This document shows, in pieces, positions 54,760 through 64,000 of a stretch of DNA of 64,000 nucleotides. The stretch is taken from the NCBI RefSeq assembly GCF_000828715.1, contig NZ_AP014583.1, positions 3,408,001-3,472,000 on the forward strand, read 5' to 3'. Both the position numbers and the translations under genes were made by a program. Within the stretch, counting starts at the first letter, position 1; each line of letters opens with the position of its first letter. Origin of the DNA: Winogradskyella sp. PG-2 (GTDB taxonomy: Bacteria; Bacteroidota; Bacteroidia; Flavobacteriales; Flavobacteriaceae). A model generated the notes under the pieces. It worked only from the letters and a program-made list of their open reading frames with translations, searched no databases and was not told the origin of the DNA.

Positions 54760-55137
54760 ATGAAATTTACCCAGCGTTTAGGTTATTATCTTGGAGGTTT
54801 TGCTATTGGTCTAATTATTTTAATGTTTTTTCTTAATGGAAAGGATGCATCTTGCGATTATAGTCCTAATGCAAGAACAGTAAAAAACATTAGCTCTAAG
54901 CCCATTGCTTATTCTAAGGAGGCTTCAAATTTTATAAACAATCATGATCTCGACTCTATAACAATTATAAATTTAGTCAAATTTGGAAATGTTGATTTTT
55001 CTGAAAGCATTACAAATTTAGATTCCTGTAACGTATATATTATTGAAAATAGTTACAAAGAACAAGAGATGGAACTTACAGTAAAAAATTGTGATTCTCT
55101 AGCTACACTATTAAAAATCAATTATTCTAAGAATTAA
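54760..55137 (+). CDS. DUF4258 membrane-anchored protein
   Basis: A 125-residue protein with one N-terminal membrane segment (about 7-26, LGYYLGGFAIGLIILMFFLNG) and a small soluble domain (RTVKNISSKPIAYSKEASNFINNHDLDSITIINLVKFGNVDFSES) of the DUF4258 kind. It starts 9 bp after ald, so the two are co-transcribed; I recall the same pairing in other Flavobacteriaceae. Function unknown. Confidence 0.78.
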   Translation: MKFTQRLGYYLGGFAIGLIILMFFLNGKDASCDYSPNARTVKNISSKPIAYSKEASNFINNHDLDSITIINLVKFGNVDFSESITNLDSCNVYIIENSYKEQEMELTVKNCDSLATLLKINYSKN

Positions 55138-55222
55138 TTTTAATTAATTGATGCAAAAATTTAGACATTTCAATCTAAATCTTCATCTTTGAGGTCAATA
55201 TTAAAATTGTAAATACTATAGT

Positions 55223-56242
55223 ATGAAAGTATTAGTAACAGGTGCTGCAGGTTTTATTGGATTTTATGTGTCTCAAGTACTATCATCAAAGGGACATACG
55301 GTTGTTGGACTAGATAATATTAATGATTATTATGATGTTAACTTAAAGTTTTCTAGATTAAAAGAACTCGGAGTCAACAGAAATGACGCTGAAGTATTTA
55401 ATACAATTTGTAAAAGCGAGAATGATCAATTTTCGTTTATAAGAATGAATCTAGAAAACAGAGAGGAACTTCCCAAATTATTTAAAAGTGAAAACTTTGA
55501 TATTGTATGTAATCTAGCTGCTCAAGCTGGTGTTCGCTATAGCTTAGAAAACCCTGAAACTTATGTAGATTCAAACTTGGTAGGTTTCCTTAATATTTTA
55601 GAATGCTGTAGACATAATAATATTGAGCATTTAGTTTATGCAAGTAGCTCAAGTGTTTATGGTCTTAATGAAAAAATACCATTTTCTACAGATGATAATG
55701 TAGATCACCCTATAAGTTTATACGCTGCCACGAAAAAGAGTAACGAGTTAATGGCACACACCTATAGTCATTTGTTTAAAAATCCTACAACAGGTTTAAG
55801 ATTTTTTACCGTTTATGGGCCTTGGGGAAGACCAGATATGGCCATGTTCTTGTTTACAGATGCTATTATAAATGATAGACCAATAAAAGTGTTTAATCAT
55901 GGTAAAATGGAGCGTGATTTTACATATATAGATGATATCGTTGAAGGTGTTGTTAGAATTATTGAAAAGTCTACAAAAACTAGAATCGATAATAATGACT
56001 ATTATAAAGTTTATAATATAGGCAACAATAATTCTGTAAAACTATTAGATTTTATTAAGGAAATAGAATTTAATTTAGACAAAGAAGCAACTAAAAAAAT
56101 GCTACCAATACAACCAGGAGATGTAGAACGTACTTGGGCAGATGTAGATGAATTGATTAAGGATTATGATTATCGCCCTAATACTTCTATAAAAGATGGT
56201 GTTAAATCTTTTATAGATTGGTTTAAAGCATATTACAATTAA
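55223..56242 (+). CDS. UDP-glucuronate 4-epimerase family protein
   Basis: A 339-residue extended SDR. NAD motif TGAAGFIGFYVS, substrate region VGLDNINDYYDVNLKFSRLKEL, catalytic Ser in YASSSSVYG and YAATKKSNE (Tyr-Lys). LRFFTVYGPWGRPDMAMFLFTDAI is typical of UDP-GlcA 4-epimerases (CapI/LspL type). It would convert UDP-glucuronate to UDP-galacturonate for surface polysaccharide. The next gene makes UDP-glucuronate, its substrate. No fusion or truncation. Confidence 0.88.
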   Translation: MKVLVTGAAGFIGFYVSQVLSSKGHTVVGLDNINDYYDVNLKFSRLKELGVNRNDAEVFNTICKSENDQFSFIRMNLENREELPKLFKSENFDIVCNLAAQAGVRYSLENPETYVDSNLVGFLNILECCRHNNIEHLVYASSSSVYGLNEKIPFSTDDNVDHPISLYAATKKSNELMAHTYSHLFKNPTTGLRFFTVYGPWGRPDMAMFLFTDAIINDRPIKVFNHGKMERDFTYIDDIVEGVVRIIEKSTKTRIDNNDYYKVYNIGNNNSVKLLDFIKEIEFNLDKEATKKMLPIQPGDVERTWADVDELIKDYDYRPNTSIKDGVKSFIDWFKAYYN

Positions 56243-56402
56243 TATTACAGTATTTTACCGATAGTTTATGTTTCTTTTTGATAGTGCATGAAGTTTATCG
56301 TAAAAACATGTCGTTAGTATAATAATTTATGATAAATTAGATTTTTTCGCACAAATTTGCGTCGTTTAAAATAATAAACCCAAATCAAATAAACTTAAAA
56401 CT

Positions 56403-57782
56403 ATGACTATTACAAAGATTTGTTGTATTGGAGCGGGATATGTTGGAGGACCAACTATGGCCGTGATTGCAAAAAAGAATCCAAATATAAAAGTTACTAT
56501 TGTAGACATTAACCAAGAACGTATAGATGCTTGGAATGATGCTGATGTCTCTAAATTACCTATCTACGAACCTGGTTTAGCAGAAATAGTTGAAGAAACT
56601 AGAGGTAAAAACCTATTTTTCTCAACAGAAATAGATAAAGCTATTGATGAATCTGAAATGATTTTTATTTCAGTAAATACCCCAACCAAAACTTATGGAA
56701 AGGGTAAAGGAATGGCTGCAGATTTAAAATATGTTGAGCTTTGTGCACGTAACATCGCAGAAGTAGCTACCACAGATAAGATTGTAGTAGAAAAATCAAC
56801 ATTACCTGTAAGAACGGCTCAAGCTATAAAGAGTATATTACATAATACTGGTAGTAATGTTAATTTTGAAATCTTATCCAACCCAGAATTTTTAGCAGAA
56901 GGTACAGCAATACAAGATTTATTAAATCCCGATCGTGTTTTAATTGGTGGTGAATCTGAATCTGCTATAGAGAGTTTAGCTAATATTTACGGAAGTTGGG
57001 TTTCACAAGATCGCATTTTACGAACTAATGTTTGGTCTTCTGAATTATCAAAGCTTACAGCTAATGCGTTTTTAGCACAGAGAATTTCTTCTATTAATGC
57101 AATTTCAGAGCTATGTGAACATACAGAAGCAGATGTTAGTGAAGTAGCTAGAGCAATTGGAATGGACTCAAGAATTGGTTCTAAATTTTTAAATGCTTCA
57201 ATTGGTTTTGGTGGTTCTTGTTTTCAAAAAGATATTTTAAACCTTGTGTATATAGCGAGAAGCTATGGACTAAATGCCGTTGCAGATTATTGGGAACAGG
57301 TAATTATTTTAAATGATCATCAAAAAAGACGTTTCTCAGACAATTTAATAAGCACTTTATATAATACTGTTTCGGGTAAAAAAATTGCTATGTTAGGTTG
57401 GGCATTTAAGAAAGATACTAATGACACTAGAGAGTCAGCAGCTATATATGTTGCAGATCATTTATTAAGTGAACAAGCACAAATAGCAGTATACGACCCC
57501 AAAGTTTCTGAAAAGAAAACTCAAGCAGATCTTAATTATCTAAACACAAGATCGGAAGAAGAAAACAAATCACTTATGACCTCATTTGAAGATCCATATG
57601 AAGCTACAAAAGATGCTCATGCTATTGCTATTATGACAGAATGGGATGAATTTAAATCTTACGATTGGAAGAAGATTTATAGCCAAATGAAAAAGCCTGC
57701 ATTTATTTTTGATGGTAGAAATATACTTAATAAAGATGCAATGGAATCTATTGGATTTGAATATTCATCTATAGGTAAGTAA
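56403..57782 (+). CDS. ugd: UDP-glucose 6-dehydrogenase
   Basis: A 459-residue enzyme oxidising UDP-glucose to UDP-glucuronate with 2 NAD. N-terminal Rossmann motif [66 protein letters not shown] and active Cys in [25 protein letters not shown] in the C-domain. The length and the [15 protein letters not shown] segment resemble the eukaryote-like UGDH form. It feeds the epimerase upstream. A short palindromic terminator follows at 57802-57813. Confidence 0.94.
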   Translation: MTITKICCIGAGYVGGPTMAVIAKKNPNIKVTIVDINQERIDAWNDADVSKLPIYEPGLAEIVEETRGKNLFFSTEIDKAIDESEMIFISVNTPTKTYGKGKGMAADLKYVELCARNIAEVATTDKIVVEKSTLPVRTAQAIKSILHNTGSNVNFEILSNPEFLAEGTAIQDLLNPDRVLIGGESESAIESLANIYGSWVSQDRILRTNVWSSELSKLTANAFLAQRISSINAISELCEHTEADVSEVARAIGMDSRIGSKFLNASIGFGGSCFQKDILNLVYIARSYGLNAVADYWEQVIILNDHQKRRFSDNLISTLYNTVSGKKIAMLGWAFKKDTNDTRESAAIYVADHLLSEQAQIAVYDPKVSEKKTQADLNYLNTRSEEENKSLMTSFEDPYEATKDAHAIAIMTEWDEFKSYDWKKIYSQMKKPAFIFDGRNILNKDAMESIGFEYSSIGK

Positions 57783-57801
57783 AATAACATTCATAAAATA
57801 G

Positions 57802-57887
57802 GACCTTAAGGTCTTTATACAGCACTAGCATATTTCAATCCATTTTTAATTGGTAATTTTAATCCTAAGTCATTTGGATTGAAATAT
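57802..57887. repeat. Palindrome and inverted repeat after ugd
   Basis: GACCTTAAGGTC (57802-57813) is a perfect 12-bp palindrome followed by TTTAT, perhaps a weak terminator. ATATTTCAATCCA (57830-57842) and TGGATTGAAATAT (57875-57887) are perfect 13-bp arms around a 32-nt loop, upstream of the acyltransferase gene. Confidence 0.6.
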
Positions 57888-57950
57888 ACTCGTGTTTTAT
57901 TCTCTCAAATAAAATACTTCTAAACACTAACAAAATAGAGAACAATTAGT

Positions 57951-58973
57951 ATGTCAAATAAAAATTTAAATCATATGAATTTGCTTAGAGCTGTTGGTAT
58001 CTCTTTAGTGGTTCTTAGACATTCTTTTTCTCCTTTTAGAAATAGTTGGGATGTCAGTAAATATTATGAATATAATGTTATTGCTGACTGTTTAGGAAGA
58101 TATATTTCTACTATTTCAATGCCTCTTTTTGTTTTTATCTCTGGCTATATTTATTATTTTTTACGAAATAATTATGGTAAGTATGGAGATTATAAAACAA
58201 TGTTTAAGAAAAAATCTCGACGTCTTATTATACCCTATTTAATATTAGCACCAATATATATTTATTTTTTATTAGACTATGATTCCATACTTTCTTTTTT
58301 GTCATATTTATGGAAAGGAACAGGGCATTTATGGTTTCTCTTAATGATGTTTGTAATGTTTCTCTTATACTATAACTTTGAGAAATTTTTACAAAAGCAT
58401 TATATCTTTAGCCTTCTTTTAGGAGTGGCTTTATACTTTATAGTCTTACCAGTAAATTATATTAATCTACAGCCACTAGGACTTGTTTGTAAATATTTTA
58501 TTTTCTTCCAAATGGGTAACCTATTTAATAAATATTCTAGCGAAATATTAAATTATTTAAAAGGTAAAGTACTCATTATATTCCTTACACATCTTGTGAT
58601 TTTTAGTGTATATTTTTATGCCTTAAAATCGTTTGAAAACAAATATGTTTTATTCGGAATTAATCAAGTTTTAGTAGTTCTAAGTGTATTATCCTTATGC
58701 TTTATTTATGGTTTTTTAAATGTTATAACTACAAAGTATAAAGGGTTTGTGAATAAAATTAATCCTACCGTTTCATTTATTAATCACAATAGTTATTATT
58801 TGTATTTAATACATGAGCCTTTATTGAAAGTGTTTTTCACATTTGTTCTTGTACAGCAATTACCAATAATTTGGGCAATTTCTTTAGCCTTTATTTTATC
58901 AATGGGGATTTCACTCTTTTTAGGACATCTTTTAATGAAGTTAAAGATTGGTAGAGCACTTATTGGTTCTTAA
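57951..58973 (+). CDS. Membrane acyltransferase (acyltransferase family 3)
   Basis: A 340-residue protein with about ten hydrophobic segments. N-terminal LNHMNLLRAVGISLVVLRHSFSPF contains the RxxAxxxVxxxH-type active-site pattern of the family, and SMPLFVFISGYIYYF is also typical. Members O-acetylate surface sugars or peptidoglycan at the membrane. Position next to ugd and the epimerase suggests decoration of an exopolysaccharide or O-antigen. The gene converges on the giant repeat protein, 4 bp between stops. Confidence 0.86.
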   Translation: MSNKNLNHMNLLRAVGISLVVLRHSFSPFRNSWDVSKYYEYNVIADCLGRYISTISMPLFVFISGYIYYFLRNNYGKYGDYKTMFKKKSRRLIIPYLILAPIYIYFLLDYDSILSFLSYLWKGTGHLWFLLMMFVMFLLYYNFEKFLQKHYIFSLLLGVALYFIVLPVNYINLQPLGLVCKYFIFFQMGNLFNKYSSEILNYLKGKVLIIFLTHLVIFSVYFYALKSFENKYVLFGINQVLVVLSVLSLCFIYGFLNVITTKYKGFVNKINPTVSFINHNSYYLYLIHEPLLKVFFTFVLVQQLPIIWAISLAFILSMGISLFLGHLLMKLKIGRALIGS

Positions 58974-58977
58974 TTAT

Positions 58978-61900
58978 TTATTGTATAATTAACTTCTCTG
59001 ATATCTCTTTATAGATATCTACCATTTTAATGTAATATATACCAGGAAGTAGTTTACTTACATCAATTTCTGTTGTTGAAGACATGCCTAGATTTTCATT
59101 AGAAACTCTAGACTTATAGATTAGCTTTCCTGTGATATCGTATAGATAAATTTTAGTTAAGTTAATTGATCCAGAAAGCTTAACGTTTACTATATCTGAA
59201 GCTGGATTCGGGAATATTTTAAAATCAAAATCCAATGGATCATCAGTATTTGGAACTTCCTCCTCATCATCTTCTTCGTCATCTTCATCATCTTCACAAT
59301 CAGTATCTACTTCTACAATTATGCTATCTTCATCAAAATCCAAGGCATTAAATACTGTAACCGTATATTGTGTTGTAACGGTTGGAGATACTTGTATAGT
59401 TTGAGTTGTCTCACCAGTACTCCATTCGTATTCATCACCACCAGTTGCTGTTAAAGTCGCTACTTCATCTAAGCAAATTACTACATCTTCTCCAGCATCC
59501 GCTTCTACACTTGGAATGACATTTACAGTTACTTGTTTTTCATCATAACAATCACCTACATAACCTTTCACTTCATATGTAGTAGTAGTTGATGGGCTAA
59601 CTGCAATATTTGGTTGTGTAGCTCCATTATTCCATTCGTATGTATTTGCACCAATTGCAGATAATGTAATAAAATCACCATTCATTATATCTACACTATC
59701 ACCATTAATAATAACTACTTCAGGATTAGGATCTACATACACAGTGACATCATCAGTGTCTTCTTGAGCACCTTGTGTTACTGTAACAATATAAGTTGTT
59801 GTAGATAGAGGACTGACAACTATAGTTTGAGTTGTTTCTCCTGTACTCCACAAATAACTATCACCTTGAGTTGCTGTTAAAGTAACTTCATAAATATCAT
59901 CACTACAAACTCGTTCATCTTGACCAGCTGAAGCAAAGAATGGTTCTTCTACTGTTACTGTAACTTGAGCTTCTGCTGTACATGAATTTGCAGAAGTACC
60001 AATTACCATATATGTTGTGGTTTGTGTTGGACTAACAACAATGGTGCTAAACGTAGACCCATTATTCCATATATATGTTTCTGCTCCATTAGCAACTAAA
60101 CTTGTACTTTCACCCTCTGTAATTGTAATATTCTGACTTACTGTAACGTTAGGAGTTTCATTTACTGTAATAGTTACATCATCAGTATCTGTATATCCTA
60201 ATGCATTCTCTACAGTAATTGTATATGTCGTTGTTATTATTGGACTTACTTCTATTTGAGATGTTGTTTCACCAGTATTCCAAAGATAAGTTTCACCTCC
60301 AGTTGCGTTCAAAATAACGCTATCACCCCTACATATTGTCACATCATCACCTGCATTAGCAATTAATTCTGGTATAACTGTTACTGTAACTTGATCTGTA
60401 TCTTCACAACCACCTACTCCAATTGTACTTACAGTATATATTGTTGTTGCACTTGGGCTAACTGTTATTGAGGCGCTTGTTTCACCTGTATCCCATTGAT
60501 AATTGTTACCACCAATAGCACTAATTGTTGTGGATTCTCCATCCATAATAATAATATCATCACTTGCTGTAACGTTTGGCACTTCATTTACAGTGATTTT
60601 AACACTATCAGTATCTGAATTTCCAAAACCATCCTCAGCGACAACTATATAAGTTGTAGTTACAGTTGGACTTACTAATATTTGTTGACTGGTTTCGCCA
60701 GTATTCCAAGTATATATAATTCCTCCTGAAGCACTTAAAGTAATACTTTCACCATTACAGATTTCTTGATCAGCACCTGCATTAGCAATCAATTCTGGAA
60801 CCACAGTTACAGTTACTTCTTCTAAATCATTACAACCACCTTCACCAAGAGATAATACAGTATAAGTTGTAGTATCTGTTGGACTAACAACTATAGTTTC
60901 GGTTGTTTCTCCTGTACTCCACTCGTAATTATCACTTCCGCTGACATTAAGTGTAGCAGATTGGCCATTCATTATAGTAACATCATCATTAACAGTTATA
61001 CTTGGAGTTTGGTTAACTGTAATTGTTACACTATCAGTGTCCGTATTTCCATAATCATCTTCAACGGTTATTATATATGTTGTTGTAGTTAATGGTGTAA
61101 CTTCAATTTGCGATGTTGTATCTCCTGAATTCCAGAGATAAGTTCCTCCACCTGTCGCATTTAAAGTCACTATTTCACCACTACAAATAGTGATGTCCTC
61201 ACCTGCATAAGCAATAACTTCTGGTATTACAGTTACTGTGATCTGTTCTGTGTCATTACAGCCACTTGCACCTAGAGATGTTACTGAATATGTTGTTGTT
61301 ATTGTTGGACTTACAATTATTGACGCTGTTGTCTCACTTGTACTCCATTGATAATTATCACCTCCAGAAGCTACAAGAGTTGTAGATTCTCCATCTATTA
61401 TCATAATATCATTACTAACTGTAATATCTAGGGTTTGATTTACCGTAATGGTAATACTATCAGTATCTGTATATCCATAGTCATCTTCAACAGTTACATC
61501 ATAAGTAGTTGTAATTAACGGAACAACATCAAACTGAGATACAGTTTCACCAGTATTCCAAAGGTAAGTTCCTCCACCAGTAGCAGTTAAAGTCACTATT
61601 TCACCGCTACATATTGTAATATCCTCACCTGCATATGCTATAACTTCTGGTATTACTGTTACTGTGACCTGTTCTATATCTGCACATCCACCATCTGCAA
61701 CTGAGATAACTGAATATGTAGTTGTTACCATTGGACTTACTATCAAACTTGCAGTTGAATCACCTGTGTTCCATAAGTAATTATCGCCTCCAGAAGCTAT
61801 AAGAGTTGTAGATTCCCCCTCTACAATAACAACATCGTTACTTACTGTAATATCTGGAGTTTCATTTACTGTAATCGTTACACTATCTGTATCCGCATAT

Positions 61901-64000
61901 CCATAATCATCTTCAACAGTTACAGTATAAGTCGTAGTTACTAAAGGACTAACCACTAATTCTGCAGTTGTTTCACCTGTGTTCCATAAATATGTACCAC
62001 CACCACTTGCAGCTAGAGTCACGATTTCATCTCTACATATTGTAGTATCTGAACCAGCATCTGCAATGACTTCTGGGATTACAATTACCGTAACTTCTAA
62101 TATGGTTGTACACCCTGTTGCTCCTAGAGAACTAACTGTATATGTAGTAGTATCTGTGGGATTTACATTTATAAAAGCTGTAGTCTCACCTGTGCTCCAT
62201 AGGTAATTATCACTCCCATTTACAGCAAGTGTTGTTGAATCACCAATAACGATTACAATATCATCACTGACAGTAATATTAGGAGCTTCGTTTACAAAAA
62301 CAGTAATACTATCTGTACTTGAGCAACCATTTGAAATTACTTCTACATCATAAGTTGTCTCAACAATTGGACTAACTTCTATAGAATCTGTAATTTCTCC
62401 AGTACTCCATAAATAGGAGGTTCCACCATCAGCAGTTAATGTTATGGTTTCACCTTGGCAAATTGTTTGATCAATACCAAGATCAGCTATAGGATTAGGA
62501 TTTACTATTACTGTAACACTATCTTCATCAAAATTTCCTAAATCATCATATACAGAAACTGTATACATTGTTGTGACTAATGGTGTAACTTCTATAGTAG
62601 CAGTAGTTTCTCCATTATTCCATAAATAGTTAGGGCCATCAGTAGCAGTTAAAGTTGCAGATTCATTTTCGCATATAACTTGATCTGCACCTGCATCAGC
62701 TGTAGGTAATATGTTAAAAAAAAACCTAAAGAGAATCTATCTATGGCAACAACATCACCAGAAGCTCCATTATCACTATAATAAGTAATTGTAAATGTAT
62801 AAGTTCCTTCTACAACAGTATAAGGTTCAAAATCTAAATCAACATGTCCACCTGGAAGACCAGCATACAAAGGGAAGCTTTCAATCCATGTTCCATTTTC
62901 AGGACCAGTCCATGTAATTTTAACGCTTTCCACATCTGGGTTATCATCACCACCTTCTGGAATACTTCTAAAATTAATTTGATCTCCTTCATCAGTTAAA
63001 TTGATTGATGCATCACCTTCTATATTTTGAATTAAAATATCTGTATCTGCATTGTAAAGAAAATATGTACCGTAGAAATTATCAATCACATTAACTGTAA
63101 CACTTTGAGTAATACCTCCATCATTTACTATAAAAGAAATATCTGCTTGTCCCTCATTAACTGAACTTATTAAACCACTTTCACTAACTGTAACAATAAA
63201 CTCATCACTACTCGTCCATGTCCCAGACACATCAGATGTATTAGCAGGAAAAAACTCTGTAGTTAATTGTAAATGCTCACCTAAATCTAAAATAGGTGCA
63301 CTAGGTGTAATAGTTACTGATTCTAATGGGATTATAATATTTGTAACTGTGATAATAGCTTCATCTGTAAAACCTCCATCATTTGTAGTAAATGTAATAG
63401 TCGCTTCACCTTCAGAAATTGAACTAACTGTTCCATCAGAACTTACAGTTGCAACAGCCTCATTATTTGATGACCATACTCCATTAGTATTTGTTGCATC
63501 TTCCGGGAAAAATGTTCTATTAAGAGTTTGTATCTCAGGAACATTTAAAGTTGCTGTTTCTGGTGAAATTTCCACAGATTCTACAGCTATACTAACTATA
63601 CTATTTGAATCAACCTGATTAAGATATTCTTCTAACCATGTGTAACCGCTAGGCGCAATACTATTATGATCCTCACCATTGGGAACATTTGCATTATACC
63701 ATGCCTCAGGAATATGTAAGTTGTTTATATAAAAATTTGAAGGTCTTGATCGGGATACTATTGCAGGAACTACATATTGAGATATAGGTAGTTTGGTTAA
63801 AAAATTCCCTGCATTAACCTGGCTAATCCAATTTGCATCTAATATATCTCTGTTATCACTTACATTACCATCCTCATTCAATCTGGCATTACATCCTGCA
63901 TTATCAGGTATCAAAATTCGAGATTCATCTCCTGTAAGTAATGGCACTGACCTACCTAATAATTGGTGTTGATCGTCTGTAAAGTAATTATATGGTAATT
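58978..64000 (-). CDS. Giant T9SS-secreted repeat protein with homopolymer frameshift (5' end outside window)
   Basis: The minus-strand frame enters from the right edge (LPYNYFTDDQHQLLGRSVPL), so the start is outside. The first part resembles the end of a pectate-lyase-like domain (IPEAWYNANVPNGEDHNSIA, then PSGYTWLEEYLNQV). Two Big_2 Ig-like domains follow (VESVEISPETATLNV and LESVTITPSAPILDLGEH), then a carbohydrate-binding-like beta domain. At an A9 tract (62716-62724) the frame breaks after AIDRFSLGFF and resumes one frame over with ILPTADAGADQVICENES. Sixteen Ig/PKD-like modules follow, an Asp/Glu linker, and a T9SS type A tail with IFPNPASDIVNVKL. It is one gene, in or out of phase depending on tract length. 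Confidence 0.82.
59299..62710 (-). repeat. Sixteen tandem 68-74-residue Ig/PKD-like modules in alternating A-B order
   Basis: Module A: xAGxDxTICxGExVTLxATGG then xYLWNTGETT, IEVSPLxTTTY and DTDSVTITVN. Module B: PxITVSxDIxIxxGESTTL then NYLWSTGETT, IVSPTxTTTYxV, GC and EQVTVTVIPEVIA. I count 16 modules (eight A-B pairs) from the homopolymer to the acidic linker. The four modules at about 60960-61860 are the most alike and are likely to recombine or collapse in assembly. Confidence 0.85.
62716..62724 (-). repeat. Nine-base A/T homopolymer at the frameshift point
   Basis: A9 on the + strand (T9 in the coding strand) within codons GGT-TTT-TTT-TTA. Seven or ten T would join the upstream Ig/CBM part to the repeat array in frame; nine do not. 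Confidence 0.85.

Noticed and set aside
59299..62710. Repeat array read as a CRISPR or satellite
   Set aside because: The repeats are coding, about 210-220 bp each, with conserved Ig/PKD-like protein motifs.

Overview
The window is AT-rich chromosomal DNA of a member of the Flavobacteriaceae (Bacteroidota), probably marine. Evidence seen in the sequence: a GLPGLI-family protein beside a TonB-receptor-like outer-membrane protein, type IX secretion (T9SS) sorting tails, the T9SS regulator PorX, fused LpxC-FabZ, fused HisB and HisIE, and promoters of the Bacteroidota form TTG-(17-20 nt)-TAnnTTTG without purine-rich ribosome binding sites. I see no tRNA, rRNA, CRISPR array, prophage or intact insertion sequence. 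Genus and species cannot be told from this window.

Layout. 1-5 kb: envelope genes on the + strand. 5.1-6.2 kb: a gene-free kilobase with inverted repeats. 6.2-13.6 kb: a DedA-like membrane protein, an orphan LpxD-like acyltransferase, a DEAH helicase, an M23/LysM peptidase and DNA topoisomerase III. 13.6-31 kb: an accessory stretch in which eight genes are decayed. They are an M1 peptidase half, a LytTR tail, an NTF2-like gene, a LamG-like gene, an HTH-TM regulator, a large zinc metalloprotease, a discoidin/T9SS protein and a small membrane protein. Intact genes lie between them, among them a cold-shock protein, MscS, a TetR/SDR pair with matching operators, DUF72, DUF2461 and DUF4251.

31-39 kb: truA and then a complete, tightly packed histidine operon (hisG-D-C-B-H-A-F-IE, minus strand). 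It is preceded by a short reading frame with four His codons in five and by an intrinsic terminator, so it looks like a classical attenuator. 39-50.5 kb: a core minus-strand block with prohibitin, a vWA protein, fabG, sucD, an NTF2-like gene, an LpxD paralogue, efp, lpxA, lpxC-fabZ, lpxD and an HD hydrolase. It makes lipid A precursors and fatty acids. Divergent porX, tsaE, a 47-residue secreted peptide, a membrane protein, alanine dehydrogenase and a DUF4258 protein follow.

55-59 kb: a UDP-glucuronate 4-epimerase, UDP-glucose dehydrogenase and a membrane acyltransferase suggest surface polysaccharide synthesis. 59-64 kb: a giant secreted repeat protein runs off the right edge. It has a lyase-like start, two Ig-like domains, 16 alternating Ig/PKD-like modules and a T9SS tail. 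A nine-base homopolymer puts its two halves out of frame.

No wholly new system such as a defence island is evident. The observations most worth following are the nonsense-mutation belt, the his attenuator, the homopolymer frameshift in the surface protein, and a 35-bp inverted repeat whose left arm appears split.
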